Source: Saccharothrix deserti (GTDB lineage Bacteria > Actinomycetota > Actinomycetes > Mycobacteriales > Pseudonocardiaceae). From it: a stretch of DNA of 64,000 nucleotides. Below the pieces are notes generated by a model, which saw only the letters and a list, made by a program, of their open reading frames with translations, had not been told where the DNA came from and searched no databases. The stretch spans positions 1-64,000 of the forward strand of contig NZ_VKAB01000044.1 of the NCBI RefSeq assembly GCF_009769385.1. Reading direction: 5' to 3'. The position numbers were made by a program, and so were the translations under genes. This document shows, piece after piece, positions 1 to 7,953 of the stretch; position 1 is the first letter of the stretch, and every line of letters starts with the position of its first letter.

Positions 1-464
1 ACAACGGCCACCTGTACCGCTCGGAGACCACGGTCGCCAACTTCCCGAACGGGATGACCAACACCGTGATCGCCTTGCAGGACACGAAGTTCAAGCTGTT
101 CGAGGCACCCAACGTCTACCGGGTCAACAACAGCTACCTACTGGTCAACGAGGCGATCGGCTCGGACGGCAAGCGCTACTTCCGGTCCTGGACCTCGCCC
201 ACGATCACGGGGTCGTGGACCGCGCTCGCCGACACCGAGGCCAACCCCTTCGCCCGGTCGAACAACGTCGCCTTCGACGGCACCGCGTGGACCAGGGACA
301 TCAGCCACGGCGAGATGATCCGCAACGGCATCGACCAGACGATGACCATCAGCCCCTGCAACCTTCGCTACGTGTACCAGGGCAAGGACTCCAACGCGAA
401 CGACTCCTACAACTTCCTGCCGTGGCGCCTGGGTCTGCTGACGCAGACGAACTCCACCTGCTGA
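1..464 (+). CDS. GH62 alpha-L-arabinofuranosidase, C-terminal part
   Basis: The window opens inside this gene; the frame begins at base 3 and ends at the TGA closing base 464. About 153 residues are visible. They carry the landmarks of the GH62 five-bladed propeller near its end: FEAPNVYRV, a YFRSWTSPTITGSW strand, DISHGEMIR, and the closing NLRYVYQG and LPWRLGLLTQ segments. GH62 enzymes are secreted and release arabinose side chains from arabinoxylan. The signal peptide and any carbohydrate-binding module lie outside the window. The pectate lyase gene follows on the same strand after 115 bases, so the pair probably belongs to a plant cell-wall degrading set. The family is recognised from memory of its motifs, not from a search. 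Confidence 0.8.
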   Translation, partial: NGHLYRSETTVANFPNGMTNTVIALQDTKFKLFEAPNVYRVNNSYLLVNEAIGSDGKRYFRSWTSPTITGSWTALADTEANPFARSNNVAFDGTAWTRDISHGEMIRNGIDQTMTISPCNLRYVYQGKDSNANDSYNFLPWRLGLLTQTNSTC

Positions 465-579
465 CCCGCCGCCGCGATCACCGATGGGATCGACGTGAGG
501 TCCGGTCGCGTGAAGTCGCCGACGAGCACGCCGAGTCCCGGCGTGCGGCTGGAACACGAGCTTTCAGGGAGGTCACACC

Positions 580-1608
580 ATGCGACACACCAGGACGACC
601 CGGCAACAGCGTGCAGCGCTGGTCGGCGTGGCGGTGGTCGGGACCATCGCGGCCCTCGTCCCGACGACGGCAGGCGCGGCGACCGAGTACTCGACGGGCG
701 CTGTCGGCGTGCCGGACGGTTTCGCCGCCGTGGCGGCTTGGGGTCAGAACGGCACCACCGGCGGCGCCGGCGGCCCGACCGTGACCGTGGACACGGCCGA
801 CGAGTTCCTCAACGCGATCTCCCGAGAAGGACCGCTGATCATCAAGGTGGACGGGATGATCGCGCTGCCCGGCCCGATGCACAACGTCACCTCGGACAAG
901 ACCATCGTCGGGTTCGGCGCGGACTCCGGCCTCACCGGCGGCGGCCTGAACATCGGCCTGCCCGCGAACAACGCCATCACCGAGCCGCCGGCCGACGCGG
1001 TCCACAACGTCATCGTCCAGAACCTGACCTTCGACGACTGGGCCGACGACGCGATCAACGTCCAGATGTTCTCCCACCACGTCTGGATCGACCACAACAC
1101 GTTCGTCCGCGGCTTCGACGGCGCGGCCGACGTCAAGCGCGGCTCGTCGTACGTCACCGTCTCGTGGAACCACAGCACCCACGGCAAGAACATGCTCGTG
1201 GGCCACAGCCCGGACAACGGCGCGCAGGACATCGGCCGGCTGAAGGTCACCTATCACCACAACTTCTTCGACCGCACCGTCGAGCGCAACCCCTGGGTGC
1301 GCTTCGGCAACCCGGCACACGTCTACAACAACTACTACGTCAACAGCAGCAAATACGGCATCCGGTCCAGCTCGGACGCGGGCGTCCTCACCGAGGGCAA
1401 CTACTTCCAGGGCGTCGCCGAACCCTTCCAGCTCGACGTGGTGGGCACCCAGCCCGGCAACCTGGTGTCCCGGAAGAACTGCTTCGTCGACTCCGGCACA
1501 CCGAAGACCCGCGGCACCGTCGCGACGATCCCCTACAGGTACCACCTCCAACCGTGCAAGGACGTGCCGGCGACGGTGATGGCGGGCGCCGGCGCGGGCA
1601 GGCTGTAG
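580..1608 (+). CDS. Secreted pectate lyase, polysaccharide lyase family 1
   Basis: A 342-residue protein with a basic N-terminus, a hydrophobic core and an AGA-A type cleavage site near residue 34, so it is exported. PL1 enzymes cut polygalacturonate by calcium-dependent beta-elimination. PL1 landmarks are clear: TSDKTIVGFGADSGLTGGGL in the early coils, VWIDHNTF near the middle, then DVKRGSSYVTVSWNH, YHHNFFDRTVERNPWVRFG (which holds the conserved Arg of the active-site region) and the asparagine ladder HVYNNYYVNSSKYGI. A Shine-Dalgarno GGGAGG lies just before the ATG at the proper distance. Length is normal for a single-domain PL1 enzyme. It follows the GH62 gene and is read alone; the DNA after the stop holds a damaged amidase-like gene. 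Confidence 0.92.
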   Translation: MRHTRTTRQQRAALVGVAVVGTIAALVPTTAGAATEYSTGAVGVPDGFAAVAAWGQNGTTGGAGGPTVTVDTADEFLNAISREGPLIIKVDGMIALPGPMHNVTSDKTIVGFGADSGLTGGGLNIGLPANNAITEPPADAVHNVIVQNLTFDDWADDAINVQMFSHHVWIDHNTFVRGFDGAADVKRGSSYVTVSWNHSTHGKNMLVGHSPDNGAQDIGRLKVTYHHNFFDRTVERNPWVRFGNPAHVYNNYYVNSSKYGIRSSSDAGVLTEGNYFQGVAEPFQLDVVGTQPGNLVSRKNCFVDSGTPKTRGTVATIPYRYHLQPCKDVPATVMAGAGAGRL

Positions 1609-1711
1609 CGGCTGACACCTCAGCCGCAGCGCCGATCTCCCTCGATCTCCCGGGCCTCGGCCGGGGCAAGTAACGCAGAACGCGAGGCCGTATGCGACGC
1701 TCGCGCGGTAG

Positions 1712-2062
1712 AGCCGTGCCTGCGTCGACCTGGCCGCCGGTGACTTCGTGCGCTTCCCCGGCGACATCCCGCACCGCCACGTCTGCCTCGGCGACCGCGT
1801 GGTGGCGCACATGGTCACCACGGTCCCGCAGGTCCGCCAGTTCGGCCCGACCGTCACCAGGCGCGGGCAGGCTGTTCCCGGCGACATCCTCTACTTCGAC
1901 TACGCCGGCAACAGCTCGATGGAGCACGCCGCAGTCGTCAACCGCGTGAGTGGAGGTCAAATCTATTACGCGCAGCACACGGAGAACCGCTACGACGTCC
2001 CCCTCCACTCCGTGTGGCCTAACCGGGGCATAAAGGTCTACCTCGCCCACGTCATCGGATGA
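1712..2062 (+). pseudogene. Amidase-domain (NlpC-like) protein remnant
   Basis: The frame is open after a TAG at about 1709 and stops at 2062. The C-terminal half (PGDILYFDYAG, MEHAAVVNRV, YYAQHTENR) resembles the cysteine-amidase domain found in many Gram-positive secreted proteins, where GD-x-x-YFD and an HxAVV strand precede a QHT motif. Only about 117 residues remain. The part upstream of VTRRGQAVPGD (GDFVRFPGDIPHRHV, roughly residues 9-23) does not fit that domain, so two fragments may have been joined. There is no convincing start or ribosome site. A short in-frame ATG at 1748 could yield a 104-residue protein but would lack the active-site cysteine region. Called a remnant. Confidence 0.45.
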
Positions 2063-2099
2063 GCTGGCCAGCCCAACGCCGACGAGAGGATTCGAACCC

Positions 2100-2480
2100 A
2101 TGTCGACGGACGAACCCACCCGGCGCCGGTTGCTCACCACGGCCACGGCCGGTCTGGCGGCGGGTGTCGCCGCCACCATCGCCGCTCCCGGAACGGCGAA
2201 CGCCGCACCGGGCGGCACCATGCTGATCGGCCGCCACAACGACGCGGGCAAGGACGGCGGCACGACGTTCCTGGTCACCGATTCGGACCAGACCCACGGC
2301 TTGCACGTGCACCAGAACGGCGAGGGGTACGGAATCTGGGGCGTCTCGGTCGGCGGCCCCGGAATGGTCGGGCGGACCGAGAACCCCGACCTGACCGTCC
2401 GCGGGATTGCGGGCTCGCCGCAGCCAGGGCGCGCAGGACAGCTTTCACTCGTGGAGAAATCGTCCCATTCATTCACTTAA
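2100..2480 (+). CDS. Tat-signal secreted protein, possibly 3'-truncated
   Basis: The ATG follows an AGAGGA ribosome site by a normal spacing. The first 37 residues form a twin-arginine signal: TRRRLLTTATAGLAAGVAAT followed by a small-residue stretch ending in ANA-A. The mature part, about 90 residues, has THGLHVHQNGEGYGIWGVSVGGPGMVG, a glycine-rich pattern like the repeating strand units of actinomycete proteins with fibre or beta-helix character. No family is assigned. The last codons (KSSHSFT) run into a locally A+T-rich stretch at 2455-2525 unlike its surroundings, so the original 3' end may have been lost. Confidence 0.55.
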   Translation: MSTDEPTRRRLLTTATAGLAAGVAATIAAPGTANAAPGGTMLIGRHNDAGKDGGTTFLVTDSDQTHGLHVHQNGEGYGIWGVSVGGPGMVGRTENPDLTVRGIAGSPQPGRAGQLSLVEKSSHSFT

Positions 2481-3051
2481 TCGTAAAAAAATGAGACGAT
2501 TCGACAACGATACAATTCCCCGCAGACCGCAGAGGAGTACCCGCAAGACCTACGCACCGATCCCGACCTTGCCGAACGCCGTCGCGATCGCGGCCAGCTT
2601 CGCGTCCCGGGTCTCCGGTGGCTCGTGGCGGAACAGTGTCCTGGCAGCAAGTCCGACAAAGCGGCGGCTGTCGCGGAAGCTGTTCGTCGCGATGGAGTGG
2701 GGGCACCCAACCGCCACCAACACCAGCCAAGCCACCCACATGCTTGGCCCACGCCTCACCTGATGACGGAAGCATGGTTACTGCCGGCTACAGGCCTCAG
2801 GGATAGTGGCGCTGTTATGGATCCCGATGTCTTCGACGTCGCCCAGGTGCATGGAGATCCGCTCGTAGAGCCACTCGAGGCTCACGGCGCCGGCCGGTTC
2901 CGCACTGTTCTTCCTGACCAACAAGCCGCTCGACGGCACCCCATCCGAGTGACCTGGTCACACCGATCAACCTGGTCTGCAAGGGGTACGTGGCCTGTTG
3001 GAGGACGAGCCGCCGGTCCGGCAAGGCCCTCGTGTCCCAAGGGTCTTCGTT
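2481..3051. other. Gene-poor stretch with an A+T-rich patch
   Basis: No gene is supported here. An A+T-rich patch at about 2470-2520 contains AATCGT and ACGATT arms (2479-2484 and 2496-2501) around an A7 run, which could fold as a weak hairpin. On the minus strand 2550-2759 encodes a 69-residue frame with a short hydrophobic segment (WVAWLVLVAVG) and no recognised family. On the minus strand 2778-2884 also reads as an open GTG-started tail (SLEWLYERISMHLGDVEDIG) that looks coding-like, but no gene body is attached. These could be remnants of a lost mobile or accessory gene. Confidence 0.35.
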
Positions 3052-3960
3052 TTAGGGACGGCGTGAGTTGTGCCCCTCGGCATGTGACGGTGCCAGGTCG
3101 ACGCGGATGCTGCCGGGATCGTCCTGGAGCACGATCACCGTGGAGCCGTTGTCGTGCTTCCAGCCGACGGGGAGCAGGAACCACCGGTCGTTCGCGTAGA
3201 GCAGCGGCCGCAACCCGTTGTACCGGAAGCGGTAGGCGCCGTCCTCGCCCTCGAGGCGGGCGACTCCCACGCCGGGACCGGGTAGGTGCAGGTCCTCCTG
3301 GCTGTAGACCACCGCCTGCGGTTGCAGCGGCAGGGCCAACTCGGTCAGCCGGGCATTCGAAGTGCCGCGCGCTTCGGCCAGGTTCGTGACCGCCCAGAAG
3401 ACCGCGATCAACACCAACGCCACGAGCACCCCCCGCCGCATGCCCACGCCCGCACGGGCCGGCGCCGTGACGCCTGCGGGGAAACAGGTCTCGTGGTGGT
3501 CGACCGTCCACAGCGTGTATTCCACCAGCAGCGCCGAAGCAGCCAACGAGATCGGGGACACGAGTCCGCGTGGCTCGCCGTACAAGCCGGCCAGACCGAC
3601 CGCACCGAGGACGACGCCGACACCGCCCAGACCCGCGACGACCTGGCGGACCCAGGCGGCCCCGGCATGGTCCAACACCAGACCGAGCACCCGGTGGATG
3701 ACGAGGACCAGTGCGGCGACGGTCAGCAGCGTCGCCGCCGGACGGAAGAACGTGTCCGCGGTACGCATCAGGTAACTGGTGGGGGCGAAGTCGAGAGCGC
3801 TCAGGCTGACCCCGAAGTACGAATAGAAGGCCTTCGCGCTGATGTAGCCGAAGTAGTACAAAACGCCGGTCACCAGGCCCGCCGGCCCGGCCAGTGCGAG
3901 CAGGTCCAACGTCACGCGCCAGAACGGGCTCTCCGCCCTCGCGCCCTTGGTGGCGTTCAT
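3052..3960 (-). CDS. Multi-pass membrane protein of unknown function
   Basis: 302 residues from the ATG at 3960; that start overlaps the stop of the upstream lipoprotein gene as ATGA, which fixes it. Four or five hydrophobic helices are visible: LLALAGPAGLVTGVLYYFGY, ATLLTVAALVLVIHRVLGLVL, VVAGLGGVGVVLGAVGLAGL, an ISLAASALLVEYTLW segment and RGVLVALVLIAVFWAVTNLA. They are followed by a roughly 110-residue extracytoplasmic or cytoplasmic C-terminal domain containing RYNGLRPLLYANDRWFLLPVGW. The family is not recognised. The coupling to a small lipoprotein suggests the two act together at the cell surface. Nothing downstream on the same strand continues the operon. Confidence 0.75.
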   Translation of the reverse strand: MNATKGARAESPFWRVTLDLLALAGPAGLVTGVLYYFGYISAKAFYSYFGVSLSALDFAPTSYLMRTADTFFRPAATLLTVAALVLVIHRVLGLVLDHAGAAWVRQVVAGLGGVGVVLGAVGLAGLYGEPRGLVSPISLAASALLVEYTLWTVDHHETCFPAGVTAPARAGVGMRRGVLVALVLIAVFWAVTNLAEARGTSNARLTELALPLQPQAVVYSQEDLHLPGPGVGVARLEGEDGAYRFRYNGLRPLLYANDRWFLLPVGWKHDNGSTVIVLQDDPGSIRVDLAPSHAEGHNSRRP

Positions 3961-4469
3961 GTCCGTGACGGTGTGGTGGTCGGCGGTCCCATGAGCGGAG
4001 CGATGATGTCGGCACCCACCACGACGCCCCGGCAGACCGTGACCGTGCCGTCGCTGCATGCGGGGCTACCGGGCCGGCTGTCGACCACCTTGAGCACAGC
4101 GGCGGTGGGATCGCCGGACACGTAGCCGAAGAAGATGCAGACTGCGGGTCCCTCGGGGCACGGCGCTGTCCGCCCGGCACGCTTCGCCTCGACGAGCGGA
4201 CCGAGGCAGACTTCCTTGGAGCCCGGCACACCGGCACCCTCCCGGCAGCGGGACTCGATCCCTTTGACCTGCTCTTCGGCGAGCTCGATGGCGGCCGTGT
4301 CCGTCACGCGGTCCGACGGCCGTCCCGGAACCATCAGGGTCACCGACGGCACGTCCTGTCCGGTCGTGACCCTCGTCGGTGTGTCGGGGTCCTGGCACGC
4401 CGCGGTCGCTGCCAAGACGAGGACGAGTGCGGTGAAGATTGTGATCATCCGAGTGCTGAGGTCGGTCAT
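3957..4469 (-). CDS. Small lipoprotein of unknown function
   Basis: 170 residues. The ATG at 4469 is preceded by a strong GGAGGTGCG ribosome site, which is why this start is preferred over an upstream in-frame ATG at 4622. The signal sequence MTDLSTRMITIFTALVLVLAATAAC has a lipobox (TAAC), so the mature protein should be lipid-anchored. The mature part has several cysteines (SRCREG, EVCLG, APCPEG, AVCIFFG, PACSDG, TVCRG), enough for disulfides. It overlaps the downstream membrane-protein gene by four bases (ATGA), so the two are translationally coupled. No family is recognised. Confidence 0.75.
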   Translation of the reverse strand: MTDLSTRMITIFTALVLVLAATAACQDPDTPTRVTTGQDVPSVTLMVPGRPSDRVTDTAAIELAEEQVKGIESRCREGAGVPGSKEVCLGPLVEAKRAGRTAPCPEGPAVCIFFGYVSGDPTAAVLKVVDSRPGSPACSDGTVTVCRGVVVGADIIAPLMGPPTTTPSRT

Positions 4470-4636
4470 GGCGCACCTCCTGCCACTACTGGAGAGGAGG
4501 CTGGACCGAACGGGCGAATACCTCCTGGCCCCACGACGTCGGCGAAGTGCTGTGCGATGTCGCTGGGCCTCGTCGCAAAGGCCGGGCCTGGCCCGGTACG
4601 ACCGGTGACGGGGCTCGGTCACGTGCAGGTGTCGAG

Positions 4637-4777
4637 GTGGAGTCGGCGGATCTCAGGATTCCGGGGAAGCTGGCTGCACATCCGTCGGTGCAGGCCGTGC
4701 TCGCCCGGCGTGCGGCGGGTGACGTCGCGAGCCCGCCGGCGGTGATCGACGCGGCGTGGCTGCGCGAACTGTGCCGG
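4637..4777 (+). pseudogene. N-terminal fragment resembling a 4Fe-4S/QueG-like protein
   Basis: A reading frame beginning at a GTG at about 4637 gives about 47 residues, including ADLRIPGKLAAHPSVQAVL and PPAVIDAAWLRELC. The phrase IDAAWLRELC resembles the start of iron-sulfur proteins of the epoxyqueuosine-reductase-like group, where it precedes a G-A-D-D-V-G-F segment. That continuation is missing; after the Cys the frame runs into the promoter region of the tetR gene. It is therefore read as a stump left by a deletion. The identification is from memory of the motif and is weak. Confidence 0.3.
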
Positions 4778-4795
4778 ACCTCGCCCGACACCCTG

Positions 4796-4809
4796 AAACC
4801 GATCGGTTT
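4796..4809. promoter_or_regulatory. TetR operator copy 1 (AAACCGATCGGTTT)
   Basis: A perfect 14-bp palindrome 33 bp upstream of the tetR start codon at 4842. The same 14 bases occur twice more in front of the SDR gene (5595-5608 and 5619-5632). Placement suggests autorepression of tetR. Confidence 0.8.
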
Positions 4810-4841
4810 TCATTTCGTCGGAACCGGGTTAACCTCGCGGT

Positions 4842-5411
4842 ATGACCACCGAAGTGAGGCCGAGTTCACGGGAGCGGCTGCTGGATGCGGCAGCCAGGCT
4901 GACCTACCGGGACGGCATCGGCATCGGCGTCGAGGCGCTGTGCAAGGCGGCGGGGGTGTCGAAGCGCTCCCTGTACCAGCTGTTCGAGAGCAAGGACGAG
5001 CTGCTGGCGGCGAGCCTGGAGGAGCGCTCCTCCGCCTACGTGGCCGGGCTCCTGCCCGCGGCGGACGACGGCCGTTCACCCCGCGAGCGGATCATGCACG
5101 TCTTCGGGCAGGTGGAGTCGCAGTCGGTCGCGCCCGAGTTCCGGGGCTGTCGGTACCTGGCCGTGCAGATCGAGCTCAAGGATCAGGACCACCCCGCGAG
5201 CCGGGTGGCCCGCCAGGTCAAGGCGAACCTGACGGCCTTCTTCCGGTCCGAGGCCGAACGGGGGGGCGCGGGCGATCCCGACCTGCTGGCCCGGCAGCTC
5301 AGCCTGGTCTTCGACGGCGCCAGCGCCCGCGCGGGGATCCATGCCGACACCCTGGCCGGGCTCGTCGCGCCCACCGTGGCCATCCTGCTCGACACGGCAG
5401 GCGTGCGCTGA
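4842..5411 (+). CDS. TetR/AcrR-family transcriptional repressor
   Basis: 189 residues. The N-terminal helix-turn-helix is intact: RERLLDAAARLTYRDGIGIGVEALCKAAGVSKRSLYQLFESKDELLAAS, with the typical GVS-x-x-x-LY-x-x-F recognition helix. The C-terminal ligand domain is of normal length and contains EFRGCRYLAVQIELKDQDHPA, typical of the YjdC/TetR_C-like subgroup that often controls SDR or oxidoreductase genes. A palindromic operator sits in its own promoter and two identical copies sit in the promoter of the following SDR gene, so it most likely represses both and is relieved by a small electrophile or substrate. The ligand is unknown. Confidence 0.9.
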   Translation: MTTEVRPSSRERLLDAAARLTYRDGIGIGVEALCKAAGVSKRSLYQLFESKDELLAASLEERSSAYVAGLLPAADDGRSPRERIMHVFGQVESQSVAPEFRGCRYLAVQIELKDQDHPASRVARQVKANLTAFFRSEAERGGAGDPDLLARQLSLVFDGASARAGIHADTLAGLVAPTVAILLDTAGVR

Positions 5412-5584
5412 CACATCGCCTTTCGGGCAGGCTCGGTGACCGCTGCGCGGCCGCCTGCGCGAGTGGTGCCGCGGCGCTGCGTGCCGCGAAGACGAGGACG
5501 CGATTCCTCCCAGGACTGAAGCCCTGGGGGGAATCTGCCGAACGCAACCCGTGACGTGGCCCGGATTCGTGGTGTTGCTCGCAC

Positions 5585-5632
5585 TTGCGTGCGGAAACCG
5601 ATCGGTTTACAGTGGTGGAAACCGATCGGTTT
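5585..5632 (+). promoter_or_regulatory. SDR promoter with two TetR operators
   Basis: TTGCGT (5585-5590) and TACAGT (5608-5613) are separated by 17 bp and make a plausible -35/-10 pair. The palindrome AAACCGATCGGTTT occupies the spacer exactly (5595-5608), and a second copy (5619-5632) lies at the transcription start region, with centres 24 bp apart. Binding there would block polymerase entry and clearance. The operator sequence is directly visible; the promoter assignment is inference. Confidence 0.7.
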
Positions 5633-5655
5633 CTCACTGGGTACAGGAGTTCATG

Positions 5656-6471
5656 ATGACCACGAATCGTCCGGTGGCACTCGTGACGGGTGCGTCCTCC
5701 GGCATCGGGAAGGCAACCGCGCTCGCGCTGGTCGCAGCGGGTTTCGACGTGGTCGGCACGAGCCGCGACACCTCGCGCGTCACCCCGCTCGACGGTGTGG
5801 CGTTCCTCGACCTCGACGTGGCCGGTGACGCCTCGGTCACCGCCGCGGTCCAGCAGGTGGTCGACCGGTTCGGGCGGATCGACGTCCTGGTCAACAACGC
5901 CGGCGTCGGCTCGATGGGCGCGGCCGAGGAAACCTCCATCGCGCAGGCCCAGGACGTCTTCAACATCAACGTCTTCGGTGTGATGCGCATGGTGAAGGAG
6001 GTCCTGCCGCACATGCGCGCTCAAGGACGCGGACGCATCATCAACCTCTCCTCCGTGGTCGGCTTCCTCCCCTCGCCTTACATGGCCGCCTACGCCGCCT
6101 CCAAGCACGCGATCGAGGGGTACTCCGAGTCCCTGGACCACGAGGTCCGCGAGTACGGCGTCCGGGCACTTCTCGTCGAACCCGCCTACACCAGCACCGG
6201 ATTCGAGGCCAACAGCCCGCGGCCCGACACGCCCCTGGAGGTCTACGCGGACCAGCGGCGCGCCTTCGACCGCATGATGGAGACAGCGATCAAGGACGGC
6301 GACGACCCCGCCATCGTCGCCAAGGTGATCGTCGAGGCAGCGACCGCCCCGAAGCCGAAGCTGCGCTACACCGCCGGCCCCATGGCCGGACGCGCGAGCA
6401 TGCTGCGCCGCCTCGCTCCTGCCGGGGTCTTCGACAAGCAGATCCGCAAGCTCAACAAGCTGGCCGGCTGA
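5656..6471 (+). CDS. Short-chain dehydrogenase/reductase
   Basis: 271 residues from the ATG at 5656, which has an AGGAG ribosome site six bases away; the ATG at 5653 is too close to that site. Classical SDR features: TGASSGIGKATALAL for cofactor binding near residue 11, NNAGVG near residue 83, and catalytic YAASK with an upstream Ser in NLSSVVGFLPSPYMAAYAASKHA. The C-terminal part has the Gly/Pro-rich EPAYTSTGFEANSPRPDTPL loop. Such enzymes are commonly annotated as oxidoreductases of carbonyl compounds or retinol-like substrates; the substrate is unknown. It is controlled by two TetR operators and is followed directly by a damaged CocE-like gene, so an operon of detoxification genes is likely. 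Confidence 0.9.
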   Translation: MTTNRPVALVTGASSGIGKATALALVAAGFDVVGTSRDTSRVTPLDGVAFLDLDVAGDASVTAAVQQVVDRFGRIDVLVNNAGVGSMGAAEETSIAQAQDVFNINVFGVMRMVKEVLPHMRAQGRGRIINLSSVVGFLPSPYMAAYAASKHAIEGYSESLDHEVREYGVRALLVEPAYTSTGFEANSPRPDTPLEVYADQRRAFDRMMETAIKDGDDPAIVAKVIVEAATAPKPKLRYTAGPMAGRASMLRRLAPAGVFDKQIRKLNKLAG

Positions 6472-6500
6472 CGCCCGCCGCACCCGAGCACACCCCCGAG

Positions 6501-7894
6501 AAGAAGACGCACAGGGAGCGGTACGGGGCGGAGATCGAGTTCGACGTTCCGGCGGAGATGCGTGACGGCAACACCCAGTGGATGGCGGCGCTGTCGAAGC
6601 CACCGGAGCTGAAGGCGATCGCGCCGTTGATCACGTGGTCCGATCCGGACGACGGGCTGTGGACGCGCGGCGGTGCGATCGAGCTCGGCATGACCGCGCC
6701 CTGGTCCCTCCTCCAGGGTGCCGACACCCTGATGCGCCGTCACCGCACCGACCTCGCCGGACTCGTGAGCAGCGTCACCGGGCTCGTGCGGGATCTGGAC
6801 GGCCTGGCGAGCGGCGGTTACGGGGAGCTGCCCGCCGGGCGGTTCCCGCGTTCGCCCGGCACGATCTCCCCGAGCTGGGCTACGAGCGTTCCCGGCGGGA
6901 GCCCGACTGGGCGCAGTCCTGCCGCGTGGCGGGCCGGCACGACGAGGTCGACCTGCCCACCTTCCAACTCGGCGGCTGGTACGACATCTTCTCCCAGGGC
7001 ACGCTCGACAACTTCACCGCCATGCGCCGAGCCGGCCGGTCCGCCACGTTGATCATGGGCCCGTGGACCCACACCAACTGGCGGCACGTGGTCGGTGACG
7101 TCAACTTCGGGTTCGGCGCGAACTCCGACTTCATGGGCATGCGGGGACGCGTGCACGACATGCAGCTCGACTGGTTCCAGCGCACGCTCGGCGACGGTGC
7201 GGCGCCGGAGCCGGACGAGGGCAAGGTGCTGCTGTTCGTCATGGGGATCAACCAGTGGCGCGAGGAAACGGAATGGCCCCTGTCGCGGGCGGTGGACACG
7301 GACTTCCACCTGCGCGCTGACGGACGCCTGACGCGGGAGCCGCCGTCCACCGCCGAGCAGGCCGAGGAGTTCACCTACGACCCGATGGATCCGGTGCCCA
7401 CCACCGGCGGCGCGCTCTTCATGTCCGACGAGTTCCGTCCCGGGCCGCTCGACCAGACGGTCGTGGAGGCGCGCGAGGACGTCCTGGTCTTCACCACCGA
7501 ACCGCTCCCCGAGGACGTCGAGGTGACCGGCCGCGTCCGGGCGGTGCTCTTCGCCGCCACGGACGGACCCTCGACCGACTGGGTGGCACGCCTGTGCGAC
7601 GTCGACGAGAACGGTGTCTCCCGCAATGTGGCCGACGGCATCGTGCGGGTGCGCGCGGCGACACCGGGCGAGGCGGCCGAGCACGTCGTGGACCTGTGGT
7701 CGACCAGCATCGTCTTCCGGGCGGGTCACCGGATCCGGGTCCAGGTCACCTCCAGCAACGTCCCGCGCTGGGACCGCAACCTCAACACGGGCGAGCCCGA
7801 GGAGAGCGCGACCACGGCCCGAGTGGCCCGGCAGCAGGTCTTCCACGACCCCGCCCGGCCGTCCCACATCGTCCTGCCCGTGGTCCCGGCCTGA
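6501..7894 (+). pseudogene. CocE/NonD (X-Pro dipeptidyl-peptidase S15) hydrolase, internally deleted and frameshifted
   Basis: The frame reads RYGAEIEFDVPAEMRDGN, the usual N-terminal beginning of CocE-type hydrolases, then jumps directly to TQWMAALSKPPELKAIAPL, which in intact members follows the G-x-S-x-GG nucleophile elbow. More than 100 residues including the catalytic serine are missing. After GGYGELPAGRF (about 6845) the frame must shift by -1 to continue as FARHDLPELGYERS; restoring one C in the TTCCCG run would do it. The rest is well preserved to 7894: DLPTFQLGGWYDIFSQGTLDNF, the catalytic-Asp region, and the C-terminal jelly-roll with VWSTSIVFRAGHRIRVQVTS-like text. No start codon is left. 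Without the nucleophile it cannot be active. Confidence 0.7.
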
Positions 7895-7953
7895 CCGGGA
7901 ACGGGGAGATCCGCACCCAGGCCGCAGCCCATTTCGTGGACAGGCCCGCACCG

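Noticed and set aside
2085-2100. GAGGATTCGAACCC, reminiscent of a tRNA T-arm on the minus strand
   Set aside because: The T-stem does not pair (ATGGG against CCTCT) and no acceptor, anticodon or D-arm can be found; it is the leader of the Tat-signal gene.
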